DNA from: an uncultured Bacteroides sp.
GTDB taxonomy: Bacteria > Bacteroidota > Bacteroidia > Bacteroidales > Bacteroidaceae
Length of the DNA stretch: 64,000 bases
Direction: 5' to 3'
Assembly: GCF_963677945.1 (NCBI RefSeq)
Contig: NZ_OY782578.1
Span: forward strand, 744,001 to 808,000
In this document: in pieces, positions 1 to 9,885 of the stretch
How the letters are laid out: each line of letters opens with the position of its first letter
Position numbering within the stretch: position 1 is the stretch's first letter
The notes under the pieces: model-generated
What the model saw: only the letters and a program-made list of their open reading frames with translations
What the model was told of the DNA's origin: nothing
Databases searched by the model: none
Position numbers and translations under genes: made by a program

Positions 1-473
1 TAGATGTTTCTACAGGATTGATTATCTATTCTGAAGAAGCTAAAGGAACTGCCGAACAAAAAACCAAACAAACACTGGGAGTGGGCGGTAGAGCCGATTA
101 TGACGCTACTTTAAGTGATAAAGCTATTTCAATGGCAATCTCTAAACTGGTTGAAAATATCATTAATAACTGCATGGACAGACCATGGAAGTCTTATTTC
201 CTTGCTTACGATAACGATGCAATTCTTATCTCGGGCGGAAAAAGCCAGGGATTAGCTGTTGGAGACAAGTTTATAGTAAAGGAAAAAGGAAAAACAGTTA
301 AGAATCCACAGACAGGATTGAACGTAGAGCTTCCGGGAAAGAAGGTAGGTGAAATTTCTATTGCCATGGTTGGTGGAGATACTCCCCAATCAGAATACTC
401 TATAGTAAACTTTACCGAAGGGGGAATTGATAAAACAAATCTAGCAAACTATTACATTGAGGAGATTAAATAA
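1..473 (+). CDS. CsgG/HfaB-family outer-membrane lipoprotein, C-terminal part (5' end outside window)
   Basis: The gene runs in from the left edge; its frame starts at base 3 and about 156 residues remain before TAA at 471-473. The remaining part resembles the C-terminal portion of CsgG-type proteins, including a GVGGRADYD segment, a helix with LVENIINNC, and a late hydrophilic beta-rich domain. CsgG proteins form outer-membrane pores for curli subunits, but many Bacteroidetes homologues sit in lipoprotein operons with no curli genes. Here the stop overlaps the next ATG (TAATG), and the three following genes are all lipoproteins, matching the CsgG/DUF4810/GNA1162 gene set found in several Gram-negative phyla. 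The signal peptide and lipobox would lie outside the window. The family call is fairly firm; the role is inferred from context. Confidence 0.75.
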   Translation, partial: DVSTGLIIYSEEAKGTAEQKTKQTLGVGGRADYDATLSDKAISMAISKLVENIINNCMDRPWKSYFLAYDNDAILISGGKSQGLAVGDKFIVKEKGKTVKNPQTGLNVELPGKKVGEISIAMVGGDTPQSEYSIVNFTEGGIDKTNLANYYIEEIK

Positions 474-811
474 TGAAAACAAAACATATTGCTCTGCTAT
501 TAGTGTGCATTTGTGCACTTTTCACAAGCTGTAAAGTAGGAAATTACAGTCAGGAAAGAGGATTACCCGACCAAGCTTATCTTTATTTCGTTGCAAATGA
601 GAATTATGATGGCGAGGTTCAGGTATCAGTTGATAATAATACCTCTTTTAATGCAAAAGTTATTAAAGAGAAAAAAGGAACAATAAAGAGAGATGTATAT
701 GCCATTGCTAAGGGAAAAAGAAACCTTAAGGTGTATTACAATGGAAATGTAATTTATGAAAAAGTAATATTCGTCTCTGCTCAGGAAACTAAAAAAATAC
801 AATTACCATGA
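473..811 (+). CDS. Small lipoprotein of the CsgG operon
   Basis: This 112-residue protein starts with a lysine pair, a hydrophobic stretch and a lipobox ending LFTSC (Cys about residue 20), so it should be lipidated after export. The mature part is short and beta-rich, with no motif I recognise. Its start codon overlaps the stop of the CsgG-like gene and its stop overlaps the next start (ATGA), which implies translational coupling within a four-gene operon. A structural or accessory role in an envelope complex with the CsgG-like pore is plausible but only inferred from position. Confidence 0.75.
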   Translation: MKTKHIALLLVCICALFTSCKVGNYSQERGLPDQAYLYFVANENYDGEVQVSVDNNTSFNAKVIKEKKGTIKRDVYAIAKGKRNLKVYYNGNVIYEKVIFVSAQETKKIQLP

Positions 812-1161
812 AAATAAAACTGATTTGTGTGGCTTGCTTTGCCCTGTTTTTAAGTTCTTGTACAACTCAGCAAAGCGCGCTTTACTCGTGGAAAAACTAC
901 GAAAAAACATCTTATAACTACTACAAAAAACAAACACCGGAAAGCACAGAAGCTTTATTAAATACCTATGCAATATTAATTGCAAAACAAGATCAGGGAA
1001 CCCGTAAGGTAGTGCCTCCGGGAACTTATGCCGAATATGGTTTTCTCCTTGCTCAAACAGGGAAAAAAGAAGAAGGTATTTCCATGATGAAAAAGGAAAT
1101 CGAGGTATATCCTGAATCTAAAGTATTTATTGAAAGAATCATTAAAATGTTGGAAAAATGA
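808..1161 (+). CDS. DUF4810-domain lipoprotein
   Basis: The protein has 117 residues, a signal peptide and a lipobox LSSC (Cys about residue 18). The mature sequence starts with a YSWKNYEKTSYNYYK-like tyrosine-rich stretch and ends in a helical TPR-like segment, which is typical of DUF4810 proteins. These are regularly found between CsgG and GNA1162-type genes. It overlaps both neighbours by 4 nt, so the genes are probably translated together. The molecular role is unknown; an outer-membrane lipoprotein complex is the working idea. Confidence 0.8.
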   Translation: MKIKLICVACFALFLSSCTTQQSALYSWKNYEKTSYNYYKKQTPESTEALLNTYAILIAKQDQGTRKVVPPGTYAEYGFLLAQTGKKEEGISMMKKEIEVYPESKVFIERIIKMLEK

Positions 1162-1841
1162 GAAAAATAATATATCTAAGCCTGGTTGTTCTGCTACTTA
1201 CCTCGTGCGGAGAAACAAAAAACTTCACCCGCGGAGAGAATTATCCTAAAATGTATGAAGCAAAACCTACAAGTATTCTTATCATGCCTCCAATAAACAA
1301 GACTGTTAATGTGGAAGCCAAAGAGTACTTTTACACATCATTGGCTATTCCTTTGTGTGAAAAAGGGTATTATGTAATCTCTCCTTTCCTTTCAATGGAA
1401 ACATTAAAAAGTGAAAGTGCCTATGATTCTGAAATGTTTATAAATAGCGATCTAAAAAAGTTTAATGAAGTTTTCGGAGCAGATGCGGCTCTCTTTACTA
1501 CAATTAACCGATGGTCGAAATCTACTCTCGGAAACACAATTACAGTAGAAATTGAATATCTGCTTAAATCGACAACAAGCAATGATATTCTCTTTAACAG
1601 AAAAGGAATATTAACGGTAGATTTAAGTATTAATTCCGGTAGCGGTGGTCTTTTGGGTGCTTTGGTAGATATGGCTGCATCGGCTATTGCAACAGCATCA
1701 ACCGATAAAGTTGTAGCGGCAAGGAGTTGCAATACGTTCTCTCTATTCGACTTACCTGATGGTAAGTATAGAAGTACGTTCGATACAGATCAGGCTACTC
1801 CAGCAGGAGGTTTAGAATTTAAAGCTACTGTGAAGAAATAA
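1158..1841 (+). CDS. GNA1162-family (DUF799) lipoprotein
   Basis: This is a 227-residue lipoprotein with lipobox LLTSC (Cys about residue 17). The mature domain begins YEAKPTSILIMPPINKT, a hallmark of the GNA1162/DUF799 family, whose fold resembles the periplasmic domain of TolB/CsgG-like proteins. A glycine-rich SGSGGLLGALVDMAASAI segment follows in the second half. It is the last gene of the operon and is followed at once by a strong hairpin terminator (1845-1895). The family members are surface or periplasmic lipoproteins of unsettled function. Confidence 0.8.
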   Translation: MRKIIYLSLVVLLLTSCGETKNFTRGENYPKMYEAKPTSILIMPPINKTVNVEAKEYFYTSLAIPLCEKGYYVISPFLSMETLKSESAYDSEMFINSDLKKFNEVFGADAALFTTINRWSKSTLGNTITVEIEYLLKSTTSNDILFNRKGILTVDLSINSGSGGLLGALVDMAASAIATASTDKVVAARSCNTFSLFDLPDGKYRSTFDTDQATPAGGLEFKATVKK

Positions 1842-1844
1842 ACA

Positions 1845-1895
1845 AAAACAGAACGAGATTTTCTTAAATTGAGAAAACCTCGTTCTGTTTTTTTA
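1845..1895 (+). terminator. Rho-independent terminator after the CsgG/GNA1162 operon
   Basis: An inverted repeat (ACAGAACGAG...CTCGTTCTGT with an inner TTTTC/GAAAA pairing) is followed by a run of seven T. It lies 4 nt after the stop of the GNA1162-type gene and shortly before the end of the convergent mutS gene. Confidence 0.8.
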
Positions 1896-1951
1896 AGATC
1901 TATCACTATTAACAATGGAATTTTTCCTTTCAAATTCTATTGCTATTATAT

Positions 1952-4567
1952 CTATTTCCCCTTCAAAATCTTCTTTATATCATTGAGCTTATTAAGAGCC
2001 TCCAATGGTGTAAGATTGTTCACGTCAAGATTAAGAATTTCATCCCTTATCTGGCAAAGGATAGGATCGTCCAATTGGAAGAAACTGAGCTGCATTCCTT
2101 CCCGGTTCTCCCCTACTTCCGACAAATGTTTGTTTGAAATTCCTTTTTTACGGTGGTCGGATTCAAGCTTATGCAGAATGTCATTGGAACGATTAACGAT
2201 GCTTTTTGGCATACCCGCCATCTTTGCTACATGAATACCAAAAGAGTGTTCACTCCCACCCCGTTCGAGCTTACGAAGAAAGATTACTTTATTGTCGACT
2301 TCCTTCACAGAAACATTATAATTCTTAATTCGCTTGAAGGACTTTTCCATTTCATTCAACTCATGATAATGGGTAGCAAACAATGTTCTTGCCCTTGCTT
2401 TGGGGTGTTCGTGTATATATTCCACAATTGCCCAGGCAATAGAAATACCGTCGTAGGTAGAGGTTCCACGTCCAAGCTCGTCGAATAATACAAGACTTCG
2501 GGGAGAAACATTATTCAATATATCGGCAGCCTCATTCATTTCGACCATGAAAGTAGACTCTCCTACCGAAATGTTATCGCTTGCTCCCACACGGGTAAAA
2601 ATCTTATCTACAATACCGATATGTGCACTCTCGGCAGGTACAAAACTACCAATCTGAGCCATTAAAGTAATCAAGGCTGTCTGGCGTAGCAATGCCGACT
2701 TACCGGCCATATTCGGACCGGTAATAATAATAATCTGCTGATGCTCCGTATCTATTGTCACATCATTGGCTATGTATTGCTCACCAAGCGGAAGTTGTTT
2801 CTCGATAACCGGATGCCTTCCCTGCTTTATTTCCAGTACATCATCATCTGAAATTACAGGACGAATGTATTTATTCTGGGCAGCACCGTTGGCAAATGAA
2901 AGAAGGCAGTCTATACGTGCTATCTGATTGGCGTTAATCTGTATAGCCGGAATATATTCTGTCAGAGCAAGTACCAGTTCATTATATATTTTTGTTTCAA
3001 GAATAAGAATCTTATCTTCGGCTCCCAGAATTTTCTCTTCATATTCTTTAAGCTCCTGGGTAATGTAACGCTCGGCATTGACCAGTGTTTGCTTACGAAT
3101 CCATTCCTGTGGCACTTTATCCTTGTGAGTATTCCTCACTTCAATAAAATAACCAAAAACGTTATTATAAGCGATCTTCAGACTAGGAATACCCGTAATT
3201 TCGCTTTCGCGTTGCTGAATCTGCAATAAGTAGTCTTTTCCTGAATAAGCAATCTTACGCAATTCATCCAAATCGGAATCTACGCCATTCTTAATAACAC
3301 CGCCTTTATTTATCAACAGCGGAGGATCGTTATTGACCTCTTTATCTATTTTATCTCTGATAGAAAGACAAAGATTAAGCTGGTCTCCTATCCTATTCAG
3401 ACTCGGATTATCTGCTTTCAGACAAGCTTCTTTTATTGGTTCGATAGCTTGTAATGCCACTTTCAGCTGAACAACCTCACGGGGAGAAACGCGCCCAACG
3501 GCAACTTTGGAGATAATTCGTTCCAAGTCTCCTATTAAGTGTAACTGTTCTTCAATAAGTTCTTTGAATTCCGGCTCGCGAAAGAAATATTCTACAACGT
3601 TAAGTCGGTCGTTGATCGGCTTTTCATCCTTTAACGGAAATACCATCCAACGCTTTAGCATGCGGGCTCCCATCGGACTTATTGTTTTATCGATAACATC
3701 CAGCAGACTTTTTCCGCCATCGTTCATGCTTGAGATAATCTCAAGACTACGAACCGTATATTTATCTAACCGGACAAAGCGATCTTCTTCAATTCTTGAA
3801 AGTGAAGTTATATGCCCTATTTGTGTATGTTGTGTGATATCAAGATACTGAAGGATTGCTCCGGAAGCAATGATACCGAATTTTAAATGTTCCACTCCAA
3901 AGCCTTTCAAGCTACTGGTTTCAAAGTGTTTTAAAAGTCGCTCGCGGGCACTTGATTCAGTAAAGACCCAGTCTTCGAGTTCGAAAGTAAAGAACTTATT
4001 TCCGAAATTGCCTTCAAACATCCCCTTCTTGCTCCGTTCGTAAAGCACTTCCTTAGGAGCAAAATTATTAAGTAGTTTATCTATATAATCGAATGGCCCT
4101 TCGGCAGTAAGGAACTCCCCTGTCGATATATCCAGAAAAGCTATACCACACTCATTCTTTCCGAAATGAACAGCTGCCAGAAAGTTATTTTCCTTGTAAT
4201 TCAGAATGTTATCATTGATGGAAACACCGGGAGTAACTAGTTCTGTAATACCGCGTTTTACAAGTTTCTTAGTAGTTTTAGGGTCTTCTAACTGGTCACA
4301 AATAGCAACTCTTTTGCCCGCCCTGATTAATTTGGGTAAGTAAGTATCAAGTGCATGATGGGGAAAGCCCGCCATCTCTACAGTTTTGCCTTGTCCGTTA
4401 GCTCTTTTAGTCAAGGTAATTCCCAATATCTCAGCAGCAATTACTGCATCATCTGAATAAGTTTCATAAAAGTCTCCGCAACGAAAAAGCATCACAGCAT
4501 CGGGATGCTTTGCTTTAAGGTCAAGAAACTGCTTCATCATTGGGGTAAGAACTATATCATTTGCCAC
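1952..4567 (-). CDS. mutS: DNA mismatch repair protein MutS
   Basis: This 871-residue protein has the full MutS length and order. The N-terminal mismatch-reading domain has GDFYETY, with the Phe-x-Glu that stacks on mispaired bases. Connector, lever and clamp domains follow. The C-terminal ABC ATPase has Walker A GPNMAGKS (about residues 617-624) and [12 protein letters not shown] (from about 693). It recognises mismatches and recruits MutL. The start codon is GTG, preceded on the minus strand by a GAGGAAAT ribosome site, and a TATATTTG promoter box lies about 35 nt upstream. It stands alone, convergent with the lipoprotein operon. Confidence 0.97.
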   Translation of the reverse strand: MANDIVLTPMMKQFLDLKAKHPDAVMLFRCGDFYETYSDDAVIAAEILGITLTKRANGQGKTVEMAGFPHHALDTYLPKLIRAGKRVAICDQLEDPKTTKKLVKRGITELVTPGVSINDNILNYKENNFLAAVHFGKNECGIAFLDISTGEFLTAEGPFDYIDKLLNNFAPKEVLYERSKKGMFEGNFGNKFFTFELEDWVFTESSARERLLKHFETSSLKGFGVEHLKFGIIASGAILQYLDITQHTQIGHITSLSRIEEDRFVRLDKYTVRSLEIISSMNDGGKSLLDVIDKTISPMGARMLKRWMVFPLKDEKPINDRLNVVEYFFREPEFKELIEEQLHLIGDLERIISKVAVGRVSPREVVQLKVALQAIEPIKEACLKADNPSLNRIGDQLNLCLSIRDKIDKEVNNDPPLLINKGGVIKNGVDSDLDELRKIAYSGKDYLLQIQQRESEITGIPSLKIAYNNVFGYFIEVRNTHKDKVPQEWIRKQTLVNAERYITQELKEYEEKILGAEDKILILETKIYNELVLALTEYIPAIQINANQIARIDCLLSFANGAAQNKYIRPVISDDDVLEIKQGRHPVIEKQLPLGEQYIANDVTIDTEHQQIIIITGPNMAGKSALLRQTALITLMAQIGSFVPAESAHIGIVDKIFTRVGASDNISVGESTFMVEMNEAADILNNVSPRSLVLFDELGRGTSTYDGISIAWAIVEYIHEHPKARARTLFATHYHELNEMEKSFKRIKNYNVSVKEVDNKVIFLRKLERGGSEHSFGIHVAKMAGMPKSIVNRSNDILHKLESDHRKKGISNKHLSEVGENREGMQLSFFQLDDPILCQIRDEILNLDVNNLTPLEALNKLNDIKKILKGK

Positions 4568-4601
4568 GGTTATTTCCTCTTATTTTAGTGAATAATAAGC
4601 G

Positions 4602-4609
4602 CAAATATA
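4602..4609 (-). promoter_or_regulatory. Bacteroidetes-type -7 box for mutS
   Basis: TATATTTG on the minus strand, 35 nt upstream of the GTG start of mutS, fits the TAnnTTTG consensus. No clear TTTG -33 box is seen. Confidence 0.5.
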
Positions 4610-4681
4610 GTTCTTTTTAAGAAGAAAAGCAGACCGAAAAAGTGTAAAGTTATATAATAATTAACGATTAAATATCCATCA

Positions 4682-5614
4682 TCAGCACTCGGAAGTTGCA
4701 TCTATCCCTTTTTCTTTGAATATTGTAACAATTTCTTTGATTTCTCTTTTAGGAAGCATATCTAAAGGGAACTGATAATATTTGTAGTTTTTATCCAGGA
4801 TCTCAATATAAAGAAAAGCTCCTTTTCCCAAACTAGAGCCAAAAGCTATTTTCTTTATATCGTCATACTTGAATCCTTTACTTTTTCTTTTGAGTAAGTT
4901 TTTTATTTTAAATGATTCATCTTTCATTTTGATATAGTACATCCTCTCCCAGTAAGTATAAATTAAATACAACAAAAGCGGCAACAAACAAAGCAGTAAA
5001 TGAATTACCTGGTTATCTGGACTCATAATAAACCTGTAGGTAATAAAAGCCATTATCAGAATCAATGTCAAAGCAGGCAATATAATAGCAAAAACAGCTT
5101 GCATACCTGATTTCTGATATGTAGTTACCTTAACCTTTGTATCCTTTGACACAACTGGTTTATAATTGATAAATGGAATATTATTATCTTGCAGATAAGT
5201 GAGAATAATCTTTATGTCGTGAAATCCAAATAAAGAAATTGCTTTACGTTCGCCAGACTTTGTATGAAATATCATAACTGTTGGTCCGCTAATTCCTAAA
5301 TATTTGCCTCTTCCTTTGGGTACGGAATAATAGTAATCTCTCATAAATTCGAACCCTTTAAGCGACATTAGCTCAATCTCTACTTTTGGAAAAGCAAAAA
5401 GATTGTATATAATAATCTTGTCGTCCTTTAAACACACCTTCCCGATACCTTTGGAAAAGGCATAAAATATTAAAGGAAACAACAAGAAAAAATATAGATA
5501 AACCATAATGAGAAGTTCTTCTATAATTGCAAAAAGAAGAACAAAAGATAACAGAAGTACGGCTACCCAGAATAGCCTGTATTTCTTACCTAGATAAAGG
5601 GTTATTGTTTTCAT
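4682..5614 (-). CDS. Membrane protein with two repeated (2 TM + PH-like) units
   Basis: This 310-residue protein matches no named family that I recognise. It consists of two parallel halves. Each half has a pair of hydrophobic helices followed by a soluble beta-rich segment with the pattern KDDKIIIYNLF... / KDESFKIKNLL..., then a hydrophobic strand, and closes with a helix ending DNNIPF / EKGIDA. The layout resembles bacterial PH-like (bPH/DUF304-type) membrane proteins, here duplicated. A 134-residue protein at 27443-27847 has a single unit of the same kind. It has its own -7 box (5639-5646) and diverges from leuS. Confidence 0.6.
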   Translation of the reverse strand: MKTITLYLGKKYRLFWVAVLLLSFVLLFAIIEELLIMVYLYFFLLFPLIFYAFSKGIGKVCLKDDKIIIYNLFAFPKVEIELMSLKGFEFMRDYYYSVPKGRGKYLGISGPTVMIFHTKSGERKAISLFGFHDIKIILTYLQDNNIPFINYKPVVSKDTKVKVTTYQKSGMQAVFAIILPALTLILIMAFITYRFIMSPDNQVIHLLLCLLPLLLYLIYTYWERMYYIKMKDESFKIKNLLKRKSKGFKYDDIKKIAFGSSLGKGAFLYIEILDKNYKYYQFPLDMLPKREIKEIVTIFKEKGIDATSEC

Positions 5615-5638
5615 AATATCAAGGCATTAGGATTATCA

Positions 5639-5646
5639 CAAATATA
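5639..5646 (-). promoter_or_regulatory. -7 box for the duplicated PH-like membrane protein
   Basis: TATATTTG on the minus strand lies 25 nt upstream of the ATG at 5614, with a CAAT (ATTG in sense) about 22 nt further upstream as a weak -33 candidate. Confidence 0.45.
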
Positions 5647-5701
5647 CAATTTCTCTTCATATTTATAACAATTTTCGAAACAATTTGATTGGTTAAAAAT
5701 A

Positions 5702-5780
5702 TCTTGTACAAAAGATTGCATTCTTTTGTACAGAAGATTGAAATGTTTTGTACAAAAGAATATATTCTTCTGTACAAGGA
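5702..5780. repeat. Four-box palindromic element, copy 1 (TGTACA x4, 22-bp period)
   Basis: TGTACA occurs at 5705, 5727, 5749 and 5771, exactly 22 bp apart each time. Most cores sit in longer dyads such as TCTTTTGTACA and TGTACAAAAGA. The outer ends are inverted (TCTTGTACA at the left, TGTACAAGGA at the right). A second copy with the same cores and ends lies at 25602-25680. The element is intergenic, between a minus-strand gene and leuS. Confidence 0.9.
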
Positions 5781-5902
5781 AATAATAACTATTTTAATAA
5801 GATTTTAAAAGCACTATGGATAAACTTGAAATAAGCGGGGATAAACGATTAAAATCGTCAAGAAATTGCTGAAAGAAACACCCAAATAAGCTTATCTTTC
5901 AT

Positions 5903-5910
5903 TATCTTTG
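5903..5910 (+). promoter_or_regulatory. -7 box for leuS-yitT
   Basis: TATCTTTG followed by CCG, the commonest -7 form in this window, lies about 56 nt before the leuS ATG. No TTTG is seen at the expected -33 position. Confidence 0.5.
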
Positions 5911-5966
5911 CCGTCTATATTATGTATTACGAATTAATTAATACAACAAGATAAAAATATATCGCT

Positions 5967-8756
5967 ATGGAGTATAATTTCAGGGAGATAGAGAAAAAAT
6001 GGCAGGAAAGATGGGTTGAAAATAAAACCTATCAGGTAACGGAAGACGAATCCAAGAAAAAATTTTATGTATTAAACATGTTTCCATACCCATCGGGTGC
6101 AGGACTTCACGTAGGTCACCCTCTGGGATATATCGCTTCTGATATTTATGCCCGTTACAAACGTCTGCAAGGCTTTAACGTACTTAACCCAATGGGGTAT
6201 GACGCTTATGGTTTGCCTGCAGAACAATATGCTATCCAAACTGGTCAGCACCCTGCAATAACTACTGTAAACAACATTAATCGCTACCGCGAACAATTAG
6301 ATAAAATAGGATTTTCATTCGACTGGAGTAGGGAAGTACGCACCTGCGAACCCGATTATTACAAGTGGACTCAGTGGGCTTTCCAGCAAATGTTCAAGCA
6401 TTATTATGATAATGATGCTAAGAAAGCTACTCCAATTGCCGATCTTATCAAAAGATTCGAAACTAAAGGAACCGAAGGACTGAACGCTGCATGCGGAGAA
6501 GAACTTTCATTTACGGCTGAAGAATGGAAAGCTAAAAGTGATAAAGAACAGCAAACAATCTTATTAAACTACCGCATTGCTTACCTTGGCGATACAATGG
6601 TTAACTGGTGCCCTGCTCTTGGAACCGTTTTGGCCAACGATGAAGTAGTTGATGGTGTTTCTGAACGTGGCGGTCACCCGGTAATACAGAAAATAATGCG
6701 CCAATGGTGCTTGCGTGTATCTGCGTATGCACAACGTTTACTCGACGGACTGGAAACTTTAAACTGGACAGATTCACTAAAAGAAACTCAAAAGAACTGG
6801 ATTGGTAGGAGTGAGGGTGCTGAAATGAAATTCAGCGTGAAGAATTCCGATTTGGAATTTACCATCTTTACCACTCGTGCAGATACTATCTTCGGTGTTA
6901 CTTTCATGGTATTGGCTCCTGAAAGCGAACTGGTTGCTCAGTTGACTACTGCCGAACAAAAAGCAGAAGTACAGGCTTACCTTGACGCTACAAAGAAAAG
7001 AACCGAACGCGAACGTATTGCCGACCGCAGAGTAACAGGTGTATTCTCCGGTTCATACGCTATTAATCCGTTAACCAGAGAAGCAATTCCTGTTTGGATA
7101 AGCGATTATGTATTGGCAGGATACGGAACAGGTGCCATCATGGCTGTGCCTGCTCACGATAGCCGTGACTATGCATTTGCTAAACACTTCGGATTGGAAA
7201 TTCGTCCGTTAATTGAAGGTTGTGATGTTTCGGAAGAAAGTTTCGATGCTAAAGAAGGAATCATGATGAATTCTCCTCTTGCGGAACATGCTACTGAAGG
7301 AGGATTGGTATTGAATGGACTTACCATCAAAGAAGCAATTGCAAAGACTAAAGTCTACATCAAGGAAAATAATCTTGGAAAAGTAAAAGTAAACTATCGT
7401 CTTCGCGACGCAATTTTCTCTCGTCAGCGTTATTGGGGTGAACCATTCCCGGTATATTACAAAGACGGAATGCCTTATATGCTTGACGAAAGCAAACTTC
7501 CGCTTGAACTTCCTGAAGTAGATAAATTCCTTCCAACTGAAACAGGAGAACCACCGCTTGGCCGTGCTAAAAACTGGAAAACAGAAGAAGGATATCAGCT
7601 TGAATTAAACACTATGCCTGGTTTTGCAGGTTCAAGTGCATACTATTTGCGCTATATGGATCCGCATAACACTGAGGCTTTAGTTTCTACAAAAGCAAAT
7701 GCTTACTGGCAGAATGTAGACCTTTACGTAGGTGGAACAGAACATGCAACAGGTCACTTAATATATTCTCGCTTCTGGAACAAATTCCTTCACGATGTAG
7801 GTGTATCAATCAAGGAAGAGCCATTCCAGAAACTAATCAATCAGGGAATGATTCAGGGTAGAAGTAACTTTGTTTACAGAATAAAAGATACCAATACTTT
7901 CGTTTCACTGAACCTGAAAGACCAATATGATGTAACTCCTCTGCACGTGGATGTAAACATCGTATCTAATGATATTCTTGATCTTGAAGCTTTCAAGAAC
8001 TGGCATCCTGAATATAAAACAGCAGAATTTATTCTTGAAGACGGAAAATATATCTGTGGATGGGCTGTTGAAAAGATGAGTAAATCTATGTTCAACGTGG
8101 TTAATCCGGATATGATTGTTGAAAAGTACGGTGCCGATACATTGAGAATGTACGAAATGTTCCTCGGTCCTGTAGAACAATCTAAGCCATGGGATACTAA
8201 TGGTATTGATGGTGTTCACCGTTTTATCCGTAAATTCTGGGCTTTATTCTATAATAAAGCAGGAGAATATATTGTTAAAGATGAACCTGCAACAAAAGAG
8301 GAATTAAAATCTCTTCATAAGTTGATTAAGAAAGTATCCGGCGATATAGAACAGTTCTCTTATAACACTTCTGTAAGTGCGTTCATGATTTGTGTAAACG
8401 AACTTTCATCTTTGAAATGTAACAAGAAAGAGATATTAAGCAATTTAGTTGTTCTTCTGGCTCCATTCGCACCACACATAAGCGAAGAACTTTGGGAAAC
8501 TTTAGGAAACGCAACTTCTGTATGCGATGCTCAATGGCCTGAATATAATGAAGATTACCTCAAAGAAGATGTAGTAAACTATACTATTTCTTTCAACGGT
8601 AAAGCCCGTTTCAATATGGAATTTGCTGCAGATGCAGATAATAACACTATTCAGGAAACAGTTTTAGCATCAGAAGGTGCTATTAAATGGATTGAAGGTA
8701 AACCAATCAAGAAAGTTATTATTGTTCCTAAGAAAATTGTTAATATTGTAGTTTAA
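5967..8756 (+). CDS. leuS: Leucyl-tRNA synthetase
   Basis: This 929-residue class Ia synthetase charges tRNA-Leu with leucine in the cytosol. The HIGH-type motif is HVGH at residues 48-51 after PYPSGAGL, and the KMSKS loop is at residues 703-707. Between them lies the CP1 editing domain, with the TTRADTIFG and [12 protein letters not shown] segments that bind and hydrolyse mischarged tRNA. The anticodon-binding helical domain ([14 protein letters not shown]) and a small C-terminal domain follow. Length and order are normal for Bacteroidetes. yitT follows after 14 nt, so the two probably share a transcript. Confidence 0.98.
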   Translation: MEYNFREIEKKWQERWVENKTYQVTEDESKKKFYVLNMFPYPSGAGLHVGHPLGYIASDIYARYKRLQGFNVLNPMGYDAYGLPAEQYAIQTGQHPAITTVNNINRYREQLDKIGFSFDWSREVRTCEPDYYKWTQWAFQQMFKHYYDNDAKKATPIADLIKRFETKGTEGLNAACGEELSFTAEEWKAKSDKEQQTILLNYRIAYLGDTMVNWCPALGTVLANDEVVDGVSERGGHPVIQKIMRQWCLRVSAYAQRLLDGLETLNWTDSLKETQKNWIGRSEGAEMKFSVKNSDLEFTIFTTRADTIFGVTFMVLAPESELVAQLTTAEQKAEVQAYLDATKKRTERERIADRRVTGVFSGSYAINPLTREAIPVWISDYVLAGYGTGAIMAVPAHDSRDYAFAKHFGLEIRPLIEGCDVSEESFDAKEGIMMNSPLAEHATEGGLVLNGLTIKEAIAKTKVYIKENNLGKVKVNYRLRDAIFSRQRYWGEPFPVYYKDGMPYMLDESKLPLELPEVDKFLPTETGEPPLGRAKNWKTEEGYQLELNTMPGFAGSSAYYLRYMDPHNTEALVSTKANAYWQNVDLYVGGTEHATGHLIYSRFWNKFLHDVGVSIKEEPFQKLINQGMIQGRSNFVYRIKDTNTFVSLNLKDQYDVTPLHVDVNIVSNDILDLEAFKNWHPEYKTAEFILEDGKYICGWAVEKMSKSMFNVVNPDMIVEKYGADTLRMYEMFLGPVEQSKPWDTNGIDGVHRFIRKFWALFYNKAGEYIVKDEPATKEELKSLHKLIKKVSGDIEQFSYNTSVSAFMICVNELSSLKCNKKEILSNLVVLLAPFAPHISEELWETLGNATSVCDAQWPEYNEDYLKEDVVNYTISFNGKARFNMEFAADADNNTIQETVLASEGAIKWIEGKPIKKVIIVPKKIVNIVV

Positions 8757-8770
8757 TATAGCTTATCTAT

Positions 8771-9652
8771 ATGGCAAAAATTAATAAAACTGATATCCTG
8801 ATTGAATTAAAAGACTATCTTTTAATTTCTATGGGAATTATGTGTTATGCAATGGGTTGGGCAGCATTTTTGCTACCTTATCAAATTACAACTGGTGGAG
8901 TAACCGGTATTTCTGCAATTATTTATTATGCAACAGGTGTTCAAATTGAAATTACATATTTCATAATCAACGCCTTTCTATTAACAATTGCACTGAAAAT
9001 TCTAGGCCCGAAGTTTAGTCTCAAAACAATGTATGGAATCTTTTCGCTGACTTTCTTTTTGTGGTTATTCCAGCATGTAATAGGAAAAATGCAAATTCTG
9101 GGTCCCGGACAAGACTTCATGGCGTGTGTTATTGGTGCTTCGTTGTGTGGATTAGGATTAGGAATGGTATTTGTTAATAATGGTAGTACCGGAGGAACAG
9201 ATATTATTGCAGCAATAGTCCATAAGTACAGAGATGTAACTTTTGGAAGAATGATTCTGTATTGCGATATAGTAATCATAACTTCGTGCTACTTTGTTTT
9301 TTATGACTGGAAGAGGGTTGTATTTGGTTTTACTACATTGATAATAATCAGCTATGTGCTGGATTTGATTGTAAACAGTGCCCGTCAATCTGTTCAATTC
9401 TTTATCTTCTCCAAACATTATGAAGAGATTGCTGAAAGAATTATCCAGGATACGCACAGAGGGGTAACCATTCTTGATGGTACCGGATGGTACAGCAAAA
9501 GTCCGGTTAAAGTTGTTGTTGTATTGGCTAAAAAAAGTCAGTCTATCGAAATATTCCGATTAGTAAAAGACATAGATCCAAATGCTTTCGTATCGCAAAG
9601 CTCGGTTATTGGAGTATATGGAGAAGGATTTGATCCTCTAAAAGGAAAATAA
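8771..9652 (+). CDS. YitT family membrane protein
   Basis: This 293-residue protein has about five or six transmembrane helices (from about residue 15 to 200) with the glycine-rich signatures TTGGVTGISAI and NNGSTGGTDIIA that mark YitT/DUF161 proteins. A cytosolic C-terminal DUF2179 domain follows (GVTILDGTGWYSKSPVKVVVV). The family is widespread and its substrate is not established; transport or export is usually proposed. It lies 14 nt after leuS and is followed by paired hairpins that may end the transcript. Confidence 0.88.
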   Translation: MAKINKTDILIELKDYLLISMGIMCYAMGWAAFLLPYQITTGGVTGISAIIYYATGVQIEITYFIINAFLLTIALKILGPKFSLKTMYGIFSLTFFLWLFQHVIGKMQILGPGQDFMACVIGASLCGLGLGMVFVNNGSTGGTDIIAAIVHKYRDVTFGRMILYCDIVIITSCYFVFYDWKRVVFGFTTLIIISYVLDLIVNSARQSVQFFIFSKHYEEIAERIIQDTHRGVTILDGTGWYSKSPVKVVVVLAKKSQSIEIFRLVKDIDPNAFVSQSSVIGVYGEGFDPLKGK

Positions 9653-9724
9653 TAATTAATAAAAATCAATCATACACTAAATAATATATCAATATGAGTG
9701 AATTTGGTGACTGATGAACATAAA

Positions 9725-9866
9725 AGTGAGGGATAAGTGATCGATTAATAGCCGATATATTTTATCCCTCACTCTTATATATCCCCCTTTAATAAGGCCT
9801 TTCAATAAAATAAGTGAGGGATGATTTTACTTTTTTATATGAATAGGCAATAATTTCTCTCACTAA
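9725..9866. repeat. Two tandem hairpins built on AGTGAGGGA
   Basis: AGTGAGGGATAA (9725-9736) pairs perfectly with TTATCCCTCACT (9762-9773). Further on, AGTGAGGGAT (9813-9822) can pair with TCTCTCACT (9856-9864). The same stem word is thus used four times in alternating orientation in the 233-bp gap between yitT and rdgB. The first hairpin could end yitT transcription, but there is no clean T-run, so a dispersed repeat is as likely. Confidence 0.65.
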
Positions 9867-9885
9867 AAATTAAAGAAACAAACAA

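Larger units (their letters stand above)
5615..5966. other. Intergenic region between divergent genes, with a four-box repeat
   Basis: This 352-bp spacer has no gene. It holds the minus-strand promoter of the upstream gene, the four-box TGTACA element (5702-5780), an AT-rich stretch and the leuS promoter (5903-5910). No T-box or other riboswitch structure was recognised before leuS. Confidence 0.7.

Noticed and set aside
3507-3851. Long antisense open frames inside mutS and many other genes
   Set aside because: They lie opposite strong genes, show no family features, and follow the codon bias of the opposite strand.
5702-5780. The 22-bp arrays as CRISPR arrays
   Set aside because: Only a 6-bp core repeats, the units are palindromic and 22 bp long in total, there are exactly four, and no cas genes are near.
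5777-5966. A T-box leader before leuS
   Set aside because: No T-box sequence or stem I was seen, and T-boxes are not expected in Bacteroidetes; a plain TATCTTTG promoter explains the region.
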